A DNA stretch of 64,000 bases from Clostridiaceae bacterium M8S5. GTDB lineage: Bacteria; Bacillota; Clostridia; Tissierellales; MCWD3. Shown piece by piece: positions 1-8,741 of the stretch. The stretch's first letter is position 1. Every line of letters begins with the position of its first letter. The position numbers were made by a program, and so were the translations under genes. Where the stretch lies: assembly GCA_029227815.1 (NCBI GenBank), contig CP118523.1, positions 4,459,500 through 4,523,499 on the forward strand, given 5' to 3'. Below the pieces are notes generated by a model. It was given only the letters and a program-made list of their open reading frames with translations, had not been told where the DNA came from and searched no databases.

Positions 1-593
1 TCTACAACTTGTTTCGATAATATTGTTCTACTATCAAACATGTTCATAATAACTCCTTCAATTTTTATGTTCCGGTTTATACTCTTTTTTATCAATTTAA
101 TAGTATCAATTAGCTGGCTAACTCCTACTAATGCATAATATTCACATTGTATTGGTATTATTACGCTATCTACAGCTGCAAGTGCATTTATTGTCAATAT
201 TCCAAGTGAAGGAGGACAATCAATAAATATATAATCATAATCATCCTTGATTTGCTTAATTACATTTTTAAGTATAAGTTCTCTATTTTCTTTTACTGCA
301 ATTTCTAATTCAGCTCCTGATAATTCAACATCAGAAGCAATTATATCTAATTTTTTTATATATGTATTGTTAATAGCTTCTCTTGCATTTACACTTTCAA
401 TTAAACAATCATACAAAGAATATTCTACTTCATCTTTATCGATTCCTAAACCACTTGTTGTATTCCCTTGTGGATCAATATCAATTACTAAAACTTTTTT
501 ATTAAGTTTAGCTAAACATGCACTTAAATTTATGTTTATTGTTGTTTTTCCTACTCCACCTTTCTGATTGAAGATAGCTATTGTTTTGGACAT
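1..593 (-). CDS. parA: ParA/Soj chromosome-partitioning ATPase (partial, 3' end outside window)
   Basis: ATPase that acts with a ParB/Spo0J protein at parS sites to segregate origins and, in Bacillus, to modulate DnaA. The N-terminus is complete: a deviant Walker A, KGGVGKTT, lies at about residues 11-18, DIDPQGNTT at 38-46 and a Walker B IFIDCPPSL at about 122-130, the normal Soj order. The ATG at 593 is preceded by AGGAGG at good spacing. The gene runs off the left edge of the window after about 197 codons, so the C-terminus and the expected downstream parB (spo0J) are not seen. It is oriented away from oriC on the leading strand like its neighbours. It could be called soj; assignment to the ParA family is secure. 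Confidence 0.95.
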   Translation of the reverse strand, partial: MSKTIAIFNQKGGVGKTTININLSACLAKLNKKVLVIDIDPQGNTTSGLGIDKDEVEYSLYDCLIESVNAREAINNTYIKKLDIIASDVELSGAELEIAVKENRELILKNVIKQIKDDYDYIFIDCPPSLGILTINALAAVDSVIIPIQCEYYALVGVSQLIDTIKLIKKSINRNIKIEGVIMNMFDSRTILSKQVV

Positions 594-860
594 CTCTTTT
601 CCTCCTGATATGTGTATATTTCAATTTTAAAATATAAAATCCTTCTCTAAATAAAATTTTCTCTAATTTTATTATAAACTAAAACATTCACTGATTTCTA
701 GTACAATTTTATTAAATAATAATTATATAATGTAGTTAAACAACTTTGCTGCATTGTTAACCTTTCAAATAGTTTTTGTTTTGCTCAAAACTATATGTTA
801 TACTATGTTTCTATTAGTATAGAGAGCTGGTATACAATTGATATTTATAATATGTAAAAA

Positions 861-888
861 AAAAGATGTTTCACGTGAAACATCTTTT
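861..888. promoter_or_regulatory. parS: parS centromere site inside a 28-bp perfect palindrome
   Basis: Positions 867-882 read TGTTTCACGTGAAACA, the consensus ParB/Spo0J binding site with no mismatch. The symmetry extends to AAAAGATG on the left and CATCTTTT on the right, giving a perfect 28-bp palindrome. It starts one base after the noc stop codon (889-891) and lies between noc and parA. On the minus strand the palindrome ends in a short T-run, so the RNA form may also act as a weak terminator for noc. Confidence 0.93.
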
Positions 889-1686
889 CTATTTGTTTTT
901 TGGTATTTTTACTGTAACTTCTACAAAATCACCTTTATCTATCTGTTCGTATTTTGCATCAACACCACTTTGCTTTATAGCATCAAAAGCATTTCTTATT
1001 GTGTTTAAGTATATCCTGAAATTAATCATACTTTTAATATTTTGCTTGACCTTTGGTTCATCTTTTTTAGCTAAATCTTCTAGCATACCTTTTATAAGTT
1101 CCTCAGTTTTCTTGACAGTCAATTCACTTTTGATTATTTTATTTATTATTGCTATTCTTAATTCTTCAGAAGGTAGCTTTAATAATGCTCGTCCGTGTCT
1201 TTCGGTTAAACTATTTTCAATCAACATCTTTTTTATCTCATCTGATAATCTCAATATTCTCAGTTTATTTGCTATTGTAGACTGATTTTTTCCTATTTGT
1301 TTCGCCAAAACATGTTGAGTAAAACCGTGATCATCTATTAAACTTTTATACCCCTCAGCTTCTTCTATAAAATTTAAATCTTCTCTTTGTAAATTCTCTA
1401 TTAAAGCTATAACCGCAGTATCTCTATCTCCCATACTCATTACTATTGCAGGTATTACATCTAACCCTGCAATCTCTGAAGCACGCAAACGTCTCTCTCC
1501 TGCTACTAGTTCATAACTAACTTCATTGATTTTTCTAACACTTATAGGTTGCAATACTCCATATTGCTTTATTGACTGACTGAGCTCTTCCAAGGACTTA
1601 TTACTGAATTTTTTTCTTGGTTGATATGGATTAGGTCTTATATTCTTTATGTCAACTTGTACAACCACTTCACCTAAAAAACTCAC
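889..1686 (-). CDS. noc: Nucleoid occlusion protein Noc (ParB/Noc family)
   Basis: DNA-binding CTPase-family protein that in Bacillus prevents division over the nucleoid. Seen: NPYQPR, the GERR box of the ParB N-terminal domain, ENLQRE, a helix-turn-helix around residues 123-147 and a C-terminal domain ending in VTVKIPK, close to the Bacillus Noc end. The position between rsmG and parA is the noc locus of Firmicutes. In the HTH the DNA-specificity positions read Gln, Lys, Arg and, later, Arg in TERHGRAL, resembling the Noc set rather than the ParB set. Start choice: an ATG at 1695 abuts its GGAAGG directly, so the GTG at 1686 (9-nt spacing) is preferred. A second ParB is expected beyond parA. 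Confidence 0.85.
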   Translation of the reverse strand: MSFLGEVVVQVDIKNIRPNPYQPRKKFSNKSLEELSQSIKQYGVLQPISVRKINEVSYELVAGERRLRASEIAGLDVIPAIVMSMGDRDTAVIALIENLQREDLNFIEEAEGYKSLIDDHGFTQHVLAKQIGKNQSTIANKLRILRLSDEIKKMLIENSLTERHGRALLKLPSEELRIAIINKIIKSELTVKKTEELIKGMLEDLAKKDEPKVKQNIKSMINFRIYLNTIRNAFDAIKQSGVDAKYEQIDKGDFVEVTVKIPKNK

Positions 1687-1803
1687 ACTTATCATCCTTC
1701 CCCACTTTATTCCTCTATTTTATATTCTTCTTTTTATGTTAATTTTCCTTCTAACAATCTTAAATAATATAAATTTCGTTATACAAAATTTACTATATAT
1801 TTC

Positions 1804-2532
1804 TTATATAATAGGATTTTTCTTTGGAATTCCTGGTTTTCTTGGGTATTTTGTCGAAGTATTATTTACTTTTTTTATAACTATTAATGTGTGATCAATA
1901 TTATAAATTGGTAATGTAACCTTTTTTACTTCTTCTATCTTACCACCTAATACTTCTACAGCTCTTTTTGCTTCATTTAACTCTTCTTCAATTTCTGGTC
2001 CCTTCATAGCTATAAAGAATCCTCCTACTTTGACAAATGGTATACAGTATTCACATAATATATTCAGTCTTGCTACCGCTCTAGATACAGCTATATCAAA
2101 GTGTTCTCTATATTCTTTATTTTTAGCTATTTCTTCTGCTCTACCATGTAAACATTTAACATTATCTAAATTTAATTCTTTAGCTACATGGTTAAGAAAC
2201 TTAATTCTTTTATTTAGACTATCCATTAAAGTTAGATCTATTGTTTTATTTATTATTTTTAGTGGTAACCCTGGAAACCCTCCTCCCGTACCTATGTCTA
2301 TTATCTTCTGATTATTATGAAGATATTTTAACTTAAATATAGTAAGACTATCTACAAAGTGTTTTATTTCTATATCATTATCTTCAATAAGTGCTGTTAT
2401 ATTAATCTTTTCGTTCCAGTCTTTAAGTATCTCTTTGTATTTATAAAACTTATCTATATCTTCATTGTTAAGGTTTATATCCATCATTTTTGATGCATCT
2501 ATTAGATAATTTAATTTACTCAACTTTGTCAC
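1804..2532 (-). CDS. rsmG: 16S rRNA (guanine(527)-N7)-methyltransferase RsmG
   Basis: SAM-dependent methyltransferase that makes m7G527 in 16S rRNA (formerly GidB). The SAM-binding motif [12 protein letters not shown] lies near residues 79-90, followed by the family signatures [11 protein letters not shown] and AVSRAVARL, and the C-terminus has the usual [13 protein letters not shown] tail. The length of 242 residues is normal. Start is the GTG at 2532 in a GGGAGTG context, overlapping the end of mnmG by 17 nt, so the two are translationally linked. It belongs to the leftward mnmE-mnmG-rsmG-noc block. Loss of this enzyme gives low-level streptomycin resistance in other bacteria; nothing suggests that it is inactive here. 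Confidence 0.95.
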   Translation of the reverse strand: MTKLSKLNYLIDASKMMDINLNNEDIDKFYKYKEILKDWNEKINITALIEDNDIEIKHFVDSLTIFKLKYLHNNQKIIDIGTGGGFPGLPLKIINKTIDLTLMDSLNKRIKFLNHVAKELNLDNVKCLHGRAEEIAKNKEYREHFDIAVSRAVARLNILCEYCIPFVKVGGFFIAMKGPEIEEELNEAKRAVEVLGGKIEEVKKVTLPIYNIDHTLIVIKKVNNTSTKYPRKPGIPKKNPII

Positions 2533-4426
2533 TCCCGCTTTTAATTCTTCTCTGTCCCTCTATATAAACTAGTAACACATTTATATCAGCTGGCGAAACT
2601 CCCGATATTCTTGAAGCTTGACCTATAGAATCTGGTTTAATTTTGTCTAACTTTTGTCTAGCTTCTAATCTAAGGCCTTTTATTAAATCATATTGGATAT
2701 TCTTTGGTATTTTTTTATTTTCTAATTTTTTAAATTGACCTATCTGTTTCATCTGCTTCTTTATATATCCATCGTATTTTATTTGAGTCTCTACTTGCAT
2801 TTTTACTTCTCTTTTTAACTTTGGTCTTTCTCTATCTAATATATCTAATTGCTCATAAGTTATTTCTGGCCTTTTTATTAAATCAAACAATGATATAGGT
2901 TTTTTTAATGACACAGAACCTATTGACTCTAACAATTTGTTATTTTCTTCGTTAGGATATATTGTAGTATCTGACAACCTCTGCATTTCTTGTTTTATAC
3001 TATTATCTTTTTCTATGAATCTACTATATCTTTCTTTTGTAACTAATCCAACATCATAGCCCTTATGTGTTAATCTTAAATCTGCATTATCCTGTCTTAA
3101 TGTTAATCTATACTCTGCTCTTGATGTCATCATTCTATATGGTTCATTTGTACCCTTCGTAACTAAATCATCTATTAATACTCCTATATATGCCTGTGAT
3201 CTATCTAAAATTAGTGGCTCTAAACTATCTAGCTTTCTAACTGCATTTATTCCCGCTATCAACCCTTGTGCTGCTGCTTCTTCATATCCAGAACTTCCAT
3301 TAATTTGTCCAGCAAAGAACATATTATTTATACGCTTATGTTCAAGAGATCTTTTCAATTCTGTTGGATCTATACAGTCATACTCTATTGCATATGCGTC
3401 TCTCATTATTTCCACTTTTTCCATCCCATCAATTGTTCTTATCATTTGAAATTGTACTTCTGCTGGCAATGACGATGAAAAGCCTTGTACATACATTTCT
3501 TCTGTATTTAATCCTTCAGGTTCTATAAATAACTGGTGCTTATTTTTATCAGAGAATCTAACTACTTTATCTTCTATTGATGGACAATATCTAGGACCAG
3601 TACTTTCTATTTTTCCTGTATATAATGGTGATCTATGCATATTATCTGTTATTACTTTATGTGTTTGCTCGTTTGTGTAAGTTAAATAACATGGTATTTG
3701 CTCTATTTCTATTTTTTCAGTCATGAAAGAAAATGGTATTATTTCTTCATCTCCATCTTGAATAACCATTTTATCAAAGTCTAAGCTTTTTCTATGCACT
3801 CTGCTAGGTGTCCCTGTTTTAAATCGTCGTAGCGGTATTCCTTTTTCTGTTATTGAATCTGACAAAAACTTAGCAGGCATCATATCTGCAGGTCCACCTT
3901 CATATTCTAGCTCTCCTATAAAAATCTTAGATTTTAAATATGTTCCTGTAGCCACTACAACAGCTTTTGTATTATAGCTAGCTCCAGTTTTTGTCACTAC
4001 ACCTGTTATAGCGTTATCGCTTGTTTTTATACTTATTACTTCTGCTTGCTTTAAGTCTAAGTTTTTTTGATTTTCTATGATTCTTTTCATTTCTCTATGA
4101 TATTCACCTTTATCAGCTTGTGCCCTTAGTGAATGTACAGCCGGCCCTTTTGATGTATTTAACATCCTACACTGGATCAATGTCTTGTCTATATTTACTC
4201 CCATCTCTCCACCTAAAGCATCTATTTCTCTAACTAAGTGCCCTTTTCCCGTTCCTCCAATTGAAGGGTTACAAGGCATAAAAGCAACAGCATCTAGACT
4301 TATAGTCAATAGTAGCGTTTTTTTGTTCATTCTTGATGCCGCTAACGCAGCTTCACATCCTGCATGGCCAGCACCTATTACAACAATATCATAATCTCCA
4401 GCATGAAATTCCTTCGGATGGTTCAT
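2516..4426 (-). CDS. mnmG: tRNA uridine-5-carboxymethylaminomethyl modification enzyme MnmG
   Basis: FAD-dependent partner of MnmE; together they install the (carboxymethyl)aminomethyl group on U34 of certain tRNAs. The dinucleotide-binding motif [10 protein letters not shown] is at residues 18-27. The family blocks [16 protein letters not shown] and YCPSIEDKV, and the glycine-rich [18 protein letters not shown], follow in order. The C-terminal helical domain includes the conserved EGQRRIK close to the end. Full length, 636 residues against about 630 in the family. The ATG at 4426 has AAGGAG upstream. It starts 16 nt after mnmE, is co-directional with it, and overlaps rsmG. Confidence 0.97.
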   Translation of the reverse strand: MNHPKEFHAGDYDIVVIGAGHAGCEAALAASRMNKKTLLLTISLDAVAFMPCNPSIGGTGKGHLVREIDALGGEMGVNIDKTLIQCRMLNTSKGPAVHSLRAQADKGEYHREMKRIIENQKNLDLKQAEVISIKTSDNAITGVVTKTGASYNTKAVVVATGTYLKSKIFIGELEYEGGPADMMPAKFLSDSITEKGIPLRRFKTGTPSRVHRKSLDFDKMVIQDGDEEIIPFSFMTEKIEIEQIPCYLTYTNEQTHKVITDNMHRSPLYTGKIESTGPRYCPSIEDKVVRFSDKNKHQLFIEPEGLNTEEMYVQGFSSSLPAEVQFQMIRTIDGMEKVEIMRDAYAIEYDCIDPTELKRSLEHKRINNMFFAGQINGSSGYEEAAAQGLIAGINAVRKLDSLEPLILDRSQAYIGVLIDDLVTKGTNEPYRMMTSRAEYRLTLRQDNADLRLTHKGYDVGLVTKERYSRFIEKDNSIKQEMQRLSDTTIYPNEENNKLLESIGSVSLKKPISLFDLIKRPEITYEQLDILDRERPKLKREVKMQVETQIKYDGYIKKQMKQIGQFKKLENKKIPKNIQYDLIKGLRLEARQKLDKIKPDSIGQASRISGVSPADINVLLVYIEGQRRIKSGSDKVE

Positions 4427-4441
4427 TTAAACACTCCTTTA

Positions 4442-5824
4442 CTATTTACCAATACAAAATTCACTAAATATTTTGTCTATAACATCTTCGGTAATCGTTT
4501 CACCGTTTATTTTACCTAAATTTTCCCAACACTGCTTTACATCTACTTCTAAACAATCTAAAGGAATATTCATTTTAATTGATTCTATTACATCATTTAT
4601 ATTTTTCAACGACTCGTTTAATAGTTTTTTATGTCTTATATTATTAACAATAACATCATTGTTAGTAAATATATGTCCTTTAAAAAACATATCTACCAAT
4701 TGTTTTTCTAAGAGATTAACACCTTCACCATAAAGTATTGATGATTCTATGATAGTTTTATCTCCAATTAAGCTAATTAAGTCATCAGCTGTGAATTTTT
4801 TTGGCAAATCAGATTTATTAATTAAAATTACACTCTTTTTTTCTTTAACCAATTTTATAATATCATAATCTTCTTTGGTTAGTTCTTTTGATATATCAAA
4901 CATAGCTATTACTAAATCTGCACTATTTATTAGCTCTTTTGCTCTATCTACACCTATTTTTTCAACAATATCATCTGTATCTCTTATTCCTGCTGTATCT
5001 ATTATTTTTAAAGGTATTCCCTTAATTGTTATATACTCTTCTATTATATCTCTTGTTGTACCCGGTATGTCTGTTACTATGGCTCTATTTTCTTTTAAAA
5101 GCGCATTTAATAACGATGATTTCCCGACATTTGGTTTTCCTAGTATTATGGTTTTTATACCTTCTCTTAGTATTTTACCTGTTTGGGATGTATTTATAAG
5201 TGACTCTAATTCACTATATATTTCTTTTGCATACTTTTCTAATTCTTGAGACGTTATTTCTTCTATATCTTCTTCTGGATAATCTATAGTAACCTCTATA
5301 TGAGCTAACATCTTTAATACTTTGTTCCTTATATCATTTATCTTATTAGATAACCCTCCTTCTAATTGATTCAATGACATTTCATAACTCATATTTGTTT
5401 TTGCACTTATTAAATCCATTACAGCTTCTGCCTGAGACAAATCTATTCTACCATTTAAAAATGCCCTTTTTGTAAATTCTCCTCTTTCTGCAATTCGAGC
5501 ACCATTTTCTATTACTATCTCTAGTATTTTTCTTACTGGCACTATTCCACCATGGCAATTTATCTCTACAACATCTTCAGTAGTATATGTATTTGGGGAT
5601 TTCATATAAACAGCCAATACTTCATCTATTTTTTTATTATCTTTAGGATCTACAATATATCCGTACGATAAAAATCTTGGTTTGTTATCACTTAGTTTTC
5701 TATTATTTTTACCAACGAATATTTTATCAGCTATATTAATAGCATCTTTTCCACTTATTCTAACTATACCTATTCCTGCTTCTCCGGGTGCTGTTGCTAT
5801 TGCAGTTATAGTATCATTACTCAC
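4442..5824 (-). CDS. mnmE: tRNA modification GTPase MnmE
   Basis: Potassium-activated GTPase of the MnmEG wobble-uridine modification complex. It has the N-terminal tetrahydrofolate-binding domain (about 1-120), a helical domain split by the G domain, and G motifs GKPNVGKS (229-236), DIPGTTRD (252-259), DTAG (276-279) and NKSD. The C-terminus is the essential FCIGK, carrying the catalytic cysteine. The length of 460 residues is usual. Start is a GTG at 5824 with a purine-rich GGAGAAGGTG upstream; no better ATG exists. A hairpin separates it from jag upstream; mnmG follows after 16 nt. Confidence 0.96.
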   Translation of the reverse strand: MSNDTITAIATAPGEAGIGIVRISGKDAINIADKIFVGKNNRKLSDNKPRFLSYGYIVDPKDNKKIDEVLAVYMKSPNTYTTEDVVEINCHGGIVPVRKILEIVIENGARIAERGEFTKRAFLNGRIDLSQAEAVMDLISAKTNMSYEMSLNQLEGGLSNKINDIRNKVLKMLAHIEVTIDYPEEDIEEITSQELEKYAKEIYSELESLINTSQTGKILREGIKTIILGKPNVGKSSLLNALLKENRAIVTDIPGTTRDIIEEYITIKGIPLKIIDTAGIRDTDDIVEKIGVDRAKELINSADLVIAMFDISKELTKEDYDIIKLVKEKKSVILINKSDLPKKFTADDLISLIGDKTIIESSILYGEGVNLLEKQLVDMFFKGHIFTNNDVIVNNIRHKKLLNESLKNINDVIESIKMNIPLDCLEVDVKQCWENLGKINGETITEDVIDKIFSEFCIGK

Positions 5825-5889
5825 TTCTTCACCTTCTCCATTAGTAATCTATTATAATATTATATCAAATTTACATCCAAACAAAACAT

Positions 5890-5918
5890 GGGATGTCTAA
5901 TCATTTTTTAGACATCCC
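5890..5918 (-). terminator. Intrinsic terminator or attenuator between jag and mnmE
   Basis: A 10-bp perfect inverted repeat (GGGATGTCTA, 9-nt loop, TAGACATCCC) in the 105-bp jag-mnmE gap. On the minus strand it is followed by ATGTTTTG, a short T-rich tract; on the plus strand by CTTTTT. It probably reduces read-through from the rpmH-jag operon into mnmE. Confidence 0.6.
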
Positions 5919-5929
5919 CTTTTTATAAT

Positions 5930-6556
5930 CTATTTATTCTCAATAACAACCTTTCTATAAGGTTCTTTACCTTCGCTATAAGTATTAACACTCATATCAT
6001 CTTGCAGGGCTGAATGTATAATTCTTCTTTCATATGGATTCATAGGCTCTAATTTAATACTCTTTCTGTACCTCTTAGCCTTATCAGCCATTTTCATAGC
6101 AAGTTTTTCTAATGTCTCTTTTCTTTTCTTCCTGTAGTTTTCAGTATCAACAACTATTCTAAGGTAGTTGTTTCTATTTCTGTTTACTACTAAATTAACT
6201 AAATATTGAATTGAGTCAAGTGTTTTACCTCTTTTGCCAATAATAACTCCCATATCATCAGGGTTATCACCTTTTATCTCAATATTCATATCATCTTTAT
6301 CTCTTGTAATTTCTATTACTGCATTTAAATTCATTTTTCTTAACACATCTTTTAAAAATGTTCTAGCCTTATCTACAGGGTCATTACTTACTATTATTTT
6401 AACTTTAGCATCCTTGCTACCTATAAAACCTAAGAATCCTTTGTTCGGTTCATCTAAAACTTCATAAGTAATATCATCTCTTTCCACTTGAAGTTCTAAC
6501 AAAGCTTCTTCAATTGCACTTTCTATAGTCTTTGAAATCTTTATCAAAGTTCTCAT
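5930..6556 (-). CDS. jag: RNA-binding protein Jag/KhpB (Jag-N, KH, R3H)
   Basis: RNA-binding protein encoded next to yidC in nearly all Firmicutes; the KhpA/KhpB complex affects cell division and small-RNA stability in streptococci. Three domains are visible: a basic Jag-N domain (about 1-52), a KH domain with the IIGKRG loop at 105-110, and an R3H domain with NPYERRIIHSALQ near 173-185. The length of 208 residues is typical. The ATG at 6556 follows the yidC stop by 2 nt, so the pair is translationally coupled. No odd feature seen. Confidence 0.94.
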   Translation of the reverse strand: MRTLIKISKTIESAIEEALLELQVERDDITYEVLDEPNKGFLGFIGSKDAKVKIIVSNDPVDKARTFLKDVLRKMNLNAVIEITRDKDDMNIEIKGDNPDDMGVIIGKRGKTLDSIQYLVNLVVNRNRNNYLRIVVDTENYRKKRKETLEKLAMKMADKAKRYRKSIKLEPMNPYERRIIHSALQDDMSVNTYSEGKEPYRKVVIENK

Positions 6557-6558
6557 AT

Positions 6559-7329
6559 TTACTCAATTCCCCCTAACTTATTTTTAGGTAAATTAATTAA
6601 ATATTGCTGCACTATTTGGAATATATTTCCTACCACCCAATATATAGTTAAACCTGCAGGCATATTCAATGCAAAGAAAAATATCATTATTGGCATAAAT
6701 GTCGTCATAGTCTTCTGAGTTGTTGCCGCTTTTTCATCTACAACTTGATTATTATTTGCACTCATCATTTTACTTTGTAGATATGTTGTAACTCCAGCTA
6801 ATATAGCAAGTATAGGTAATGCTGTCCCTATAAATGGTATATTAAATCCAATATCAAATCCATTTATAACTCCATCTACCATTTCCTTATGTGAAAAACC
6901 TATATCCTTTATCCAGAAAAAAGCTTTATTTGTTATAGATTCATATGATGCTACATAAGTTAAAGGATTTCTTAACATACTAAAGAAACCGATAATAATT
7001 GGCATTTGAATTAATAGTGGTAAACATGATCCAAAAGGATTAACTTTGTGTTCTTTATATAATTCCATTGTTTTTATATTAAGAGTCTGTGGATCATTTT
7101 TATATTTTTTCTGTAATTCTTTAATCAAAGGTTGTATTTTCTGCATTTCTTTCATCGATTTCATTTGTTTTAAACTAAGCGGTAATATCAAAAACTTAAA
7201 AACTATTGTCGTGATTATTATTGCTATAGCATATGCAGATAAATATTTAAAATCTAATCCTATGCCTTCAACTATTCCATAGATAAAATCTAACAACATA
7301 CCTAAAGGCTTTGCAAATATCTTAGTCAT
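6559..7329 (-). CDS. yidC: Membrane protein insertase YidC (SpoIIIJ type)
   Basis: Inserts and folds membrane proteins, alone or with SecYEG. This is the short Gram-positive form (256 residues) without the large periplasmic domain. Hydrophobic segments lie near residues 30-52, 103-120, 160-182 and 205-235, followed by a basic C-terminal tail. The conserved HKVNPFGSCLPLLIQMP block is present. The positive charge in the first core helix, usually Arg, is a Lys here (TTIVFKFLILPL). I see no lipobox cysteine near the N-terminus. The ATG at 7329 has GAGGGGG upstream; a broken yidD precedes it and jag follows. Confidence 0.92.
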   Translation of the reverse strand: MTKIFAKPLGMLLDFIYGIVEGIGLDFKYLSAYAIAIIITTIVFKFLILPLSLKQMKSMKEMQKIQPLIKELQKKYKNDPQTLNIKTMELYKEHKVNPFGSCLPLLIQMPIIIGFFSMLRNPLTYVASYESITNKAFFWIKDIGFSHKEMVDGVINGFDIGFNIPFIGTALPILAILAGVTTYLQSKMMSANNNQVVDEKAATTQKTMTTFMPIMIFFFALNMPAGLTIYWVVGNIFQIVQQYLINLPKNKLGGIE

Positions 7330-7368
7330 TCTATCTAAAAACCCCCTCGTCTTTATGGTTTATTATTT

Positions 7369-7578
7369 TCACTTTAAAGGGTCATATCCTCCATTACTAA
7401 ATGGATTACATCTCAAAATTCTATATATACATTTTCCTAAACCCACAAATACACCATATTTGCTTAAAGCTTGTATTCAGTATTGAGAGCAAGTAGGATA
7501 ATATTTACAAGTTCTAGGCTTTAACGGCGAGATGTATTTCTGATAAATCCTTATAACAAAAATTAAACTTTTCCTCAT
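7369..7578 (-). pseudogene. yidD: yidD (membrane protein insertion efficiency factor) interrupted by an in-frame TGA
   Basis: Reading the minus strand from the ATG at 7578, 5 nt after the rnpA stop, gives [20 protein letters not shown], then the diagnostic [14 protein letters not shown] codon then occurs (7477-7479, codon 34), after which the same frame continues with [18 protein letters not shown] and GGYDPLK up to a TGA at 7369. Except for the one nonsense codon, all 69 positions look like a normal YidD of about 70 residues. The position between rnpA and yidC is the conserved one. TGA is a stop elsewhere in the window, so this looks like a recent nonsense mutation, unless it is a sequence error or a read-through. 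Confidence 0.88.
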
Positions 7579-7583
7579 ATCTT

Positions 7584-7928
7584 CTACCGGTCACATTCAT
7601 TTATATTAGTTTTTTTAAGTAAGTAACTCATAGATTTCTCAATATCTTTAAAATCAGCCCTACTAGCCCTAACTCTAGCTAAAAATATAATATCGTATCC
7701 AGTTTTTATAGTATCCAAGTTTTTTCTGTAATTTTCCTTTATTAATCTCTTTATCCTGTTCCTTGTTACACTATTACCTAGTTTCTTAGTAGTAGAAATT
7801 CCTACTCTATTATAAGGGTAGCCATTTGGCCTGTAAAAAATAACTAGAAATTTAGTTGAAAAAGATTTCCCATTATCATATACATTTCTAAATTGTCTAC
7901 TATTCTTTAAAGTATTGATTTTTGTCAT
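7584..7928 (-). CDS. rnpA: Ribonuclease P protein component
   Basis: Protein subunit of RNase P, which helps the catalytic RNA cleave pre-tRNA 5' leaders. The RNR signature region is clear ([14 protein letters not shown], about residues 52-65), preceded by [11 protein letters not shown], and the protein is small and very basic (114 residues). The gene lies between rpmH and yidD as in other Firmicutes, on the leading strand left of oriC. A hairpin separates it from rpmH and may lower its level relative to the ribosomal protein. Confidence 0.95.
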   Translation of the reverse strand: MTKINTLKNSRQFRNVYDNGKSFSTKFLVIFYRPNGYPYNRVGISTTKKLGNSVTRNRIKRLIKENYRKNLDTIKTGYDIIFLARVRASRADFKDIEKSMSYLLKKTNINECDR

Positions 7929-7960
7929 TTTTTACTCCTCATTATTAATTCCTACATATT

Positions 7961-7987
7961 GAATAAAAAGGCCACATCTGCGGCCTT
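7961..7987 (-). terminator. Partial terminator between rpmH and rnpA
   Basis: The minus strand reads AAGGCC, an 8-nt loop, GGCC and then TTTTTATTC. The stem begins within the rpmH stop codon. A leaky terminator here would give excess rpmH over rnpA, as described for other bacteria. Confidence 0.75.
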
Positions 7988-8120
7988 ATGCTGACAATTT
8001 AACTCTGCCTCTAGCTCTTCTTCTTTTTAAAATATTTCTACCAGCCTTAGTTTTCATTCTCTTTCTAAAACCATGCTCTACTTTTCTCTGTCTTTTTTTA
8101 GGTTGATAAGTTCTTTTCAT
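7986..8120 (-). CDS. rpmH: 50S ribosomal protein L34
   Basis: Small basic protein of the large ribosomal subunit. The 44 codons from the ATG at 8120 give [20 protein letters not shown] and continue through [19 protein letters not shown] to VKLSA, the invariant L34 pattern. An AGGAGG precedes the start at 8129-8134. It is the first gene left of oriC and transcribed away from it, the standard Firmicutes arrangement with dnaA divergent. Its promoter must lie within the AT-rich origin region. Confidence 0.97.
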   Translation of the reverse strand: MKRTYQPKKRQRKVEHGFRKRMKTKAGRNILKRRRARGRVKLSA

Positions 8121-8741
8121 TGTAACACCTCCTTCAGTTAATAGGTATATATTAAAACATTATATTCAATACATTATGTCTCTAACTTTTCTTTTTTAAA
8201 TAATAAAATATACTCTTAAAAAAAGCAGACACTACTATTGATTATAGTCTTATACGCTATCTATGTCAAGGAAATATTTTTATCATAATTGTTAATAAAA
8301 TTATATACATCCTTTAAAAGTTGTGGATATTTTTTAGATGTTGTTGATAAATCACATTAATTTTGATATCATTAAATAGGATTGTGGATTATTTATAAAC
8401 AAATCAACAACTTATACACAATCTGTGGATTATATTGTGTATTATTTTTTATCATTTCAAAATAATCTCCTGTACAATCCAAAATATTATCTACAATTAC
8501 TTAATATTTATTATGTGGATATTTTCTATAAATTATAACTATTAATTTTCTTCTACATTTTTATCCACAATTATTGTTATTTATACTAATTTAAATATTG
8601 AACATTTATTTATTAAATAATTGTTTATAAATCTGTTTATAACTTTTTAAAAATAAATTAAAATATATAATCTGATATTTTATCTTTTATATATAAATAT
8701 GTTAATTTAATATCAATTACATATGTTTAAGGAGGTATTTT
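8121..8741. other. oriC: oriC, upstream (rpmH-dnaA) subregion with a DnaA-box cluster
   Basis: No gene in 620 bp of very AT-rich DNA between divergent rpmH and dnaA. Consensus DnaA boxes (TTATNCACA): TTATACACA at 8412-8420 and TTATCCACA at 8571-8579. One-mismatch boxes in the other orientation include 8322-8330, 8342-8350, 8383-8391, 8424-8432, 8436-8444 and 8514-8522. The density and location match the upstream half of the bipartite Bacillus-type origin and the autoregulatory dnaA promoter region. AAGGAGG before dnaA is its ribosome binding site. Confidence 0.92.

Noticed and set aside
866..1285. Open frame of 139 codons on the plus strand starting in the parS palindrome.
   Set aside because: It is antisense to noc, lacks a ribosome binding site and encodes a low-complexity hydrophobic product; noc on the other strand is clearly real.
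7369..7578. UGA reassigned to tryptophan or selenocysteine, explaining the yidD stop.
   Set aside because: TGA ends other genes normally (for example yidD itself at 7369), no Trp or Cys is expected at this position in YidD, and no SECIS-like hairpin follows.
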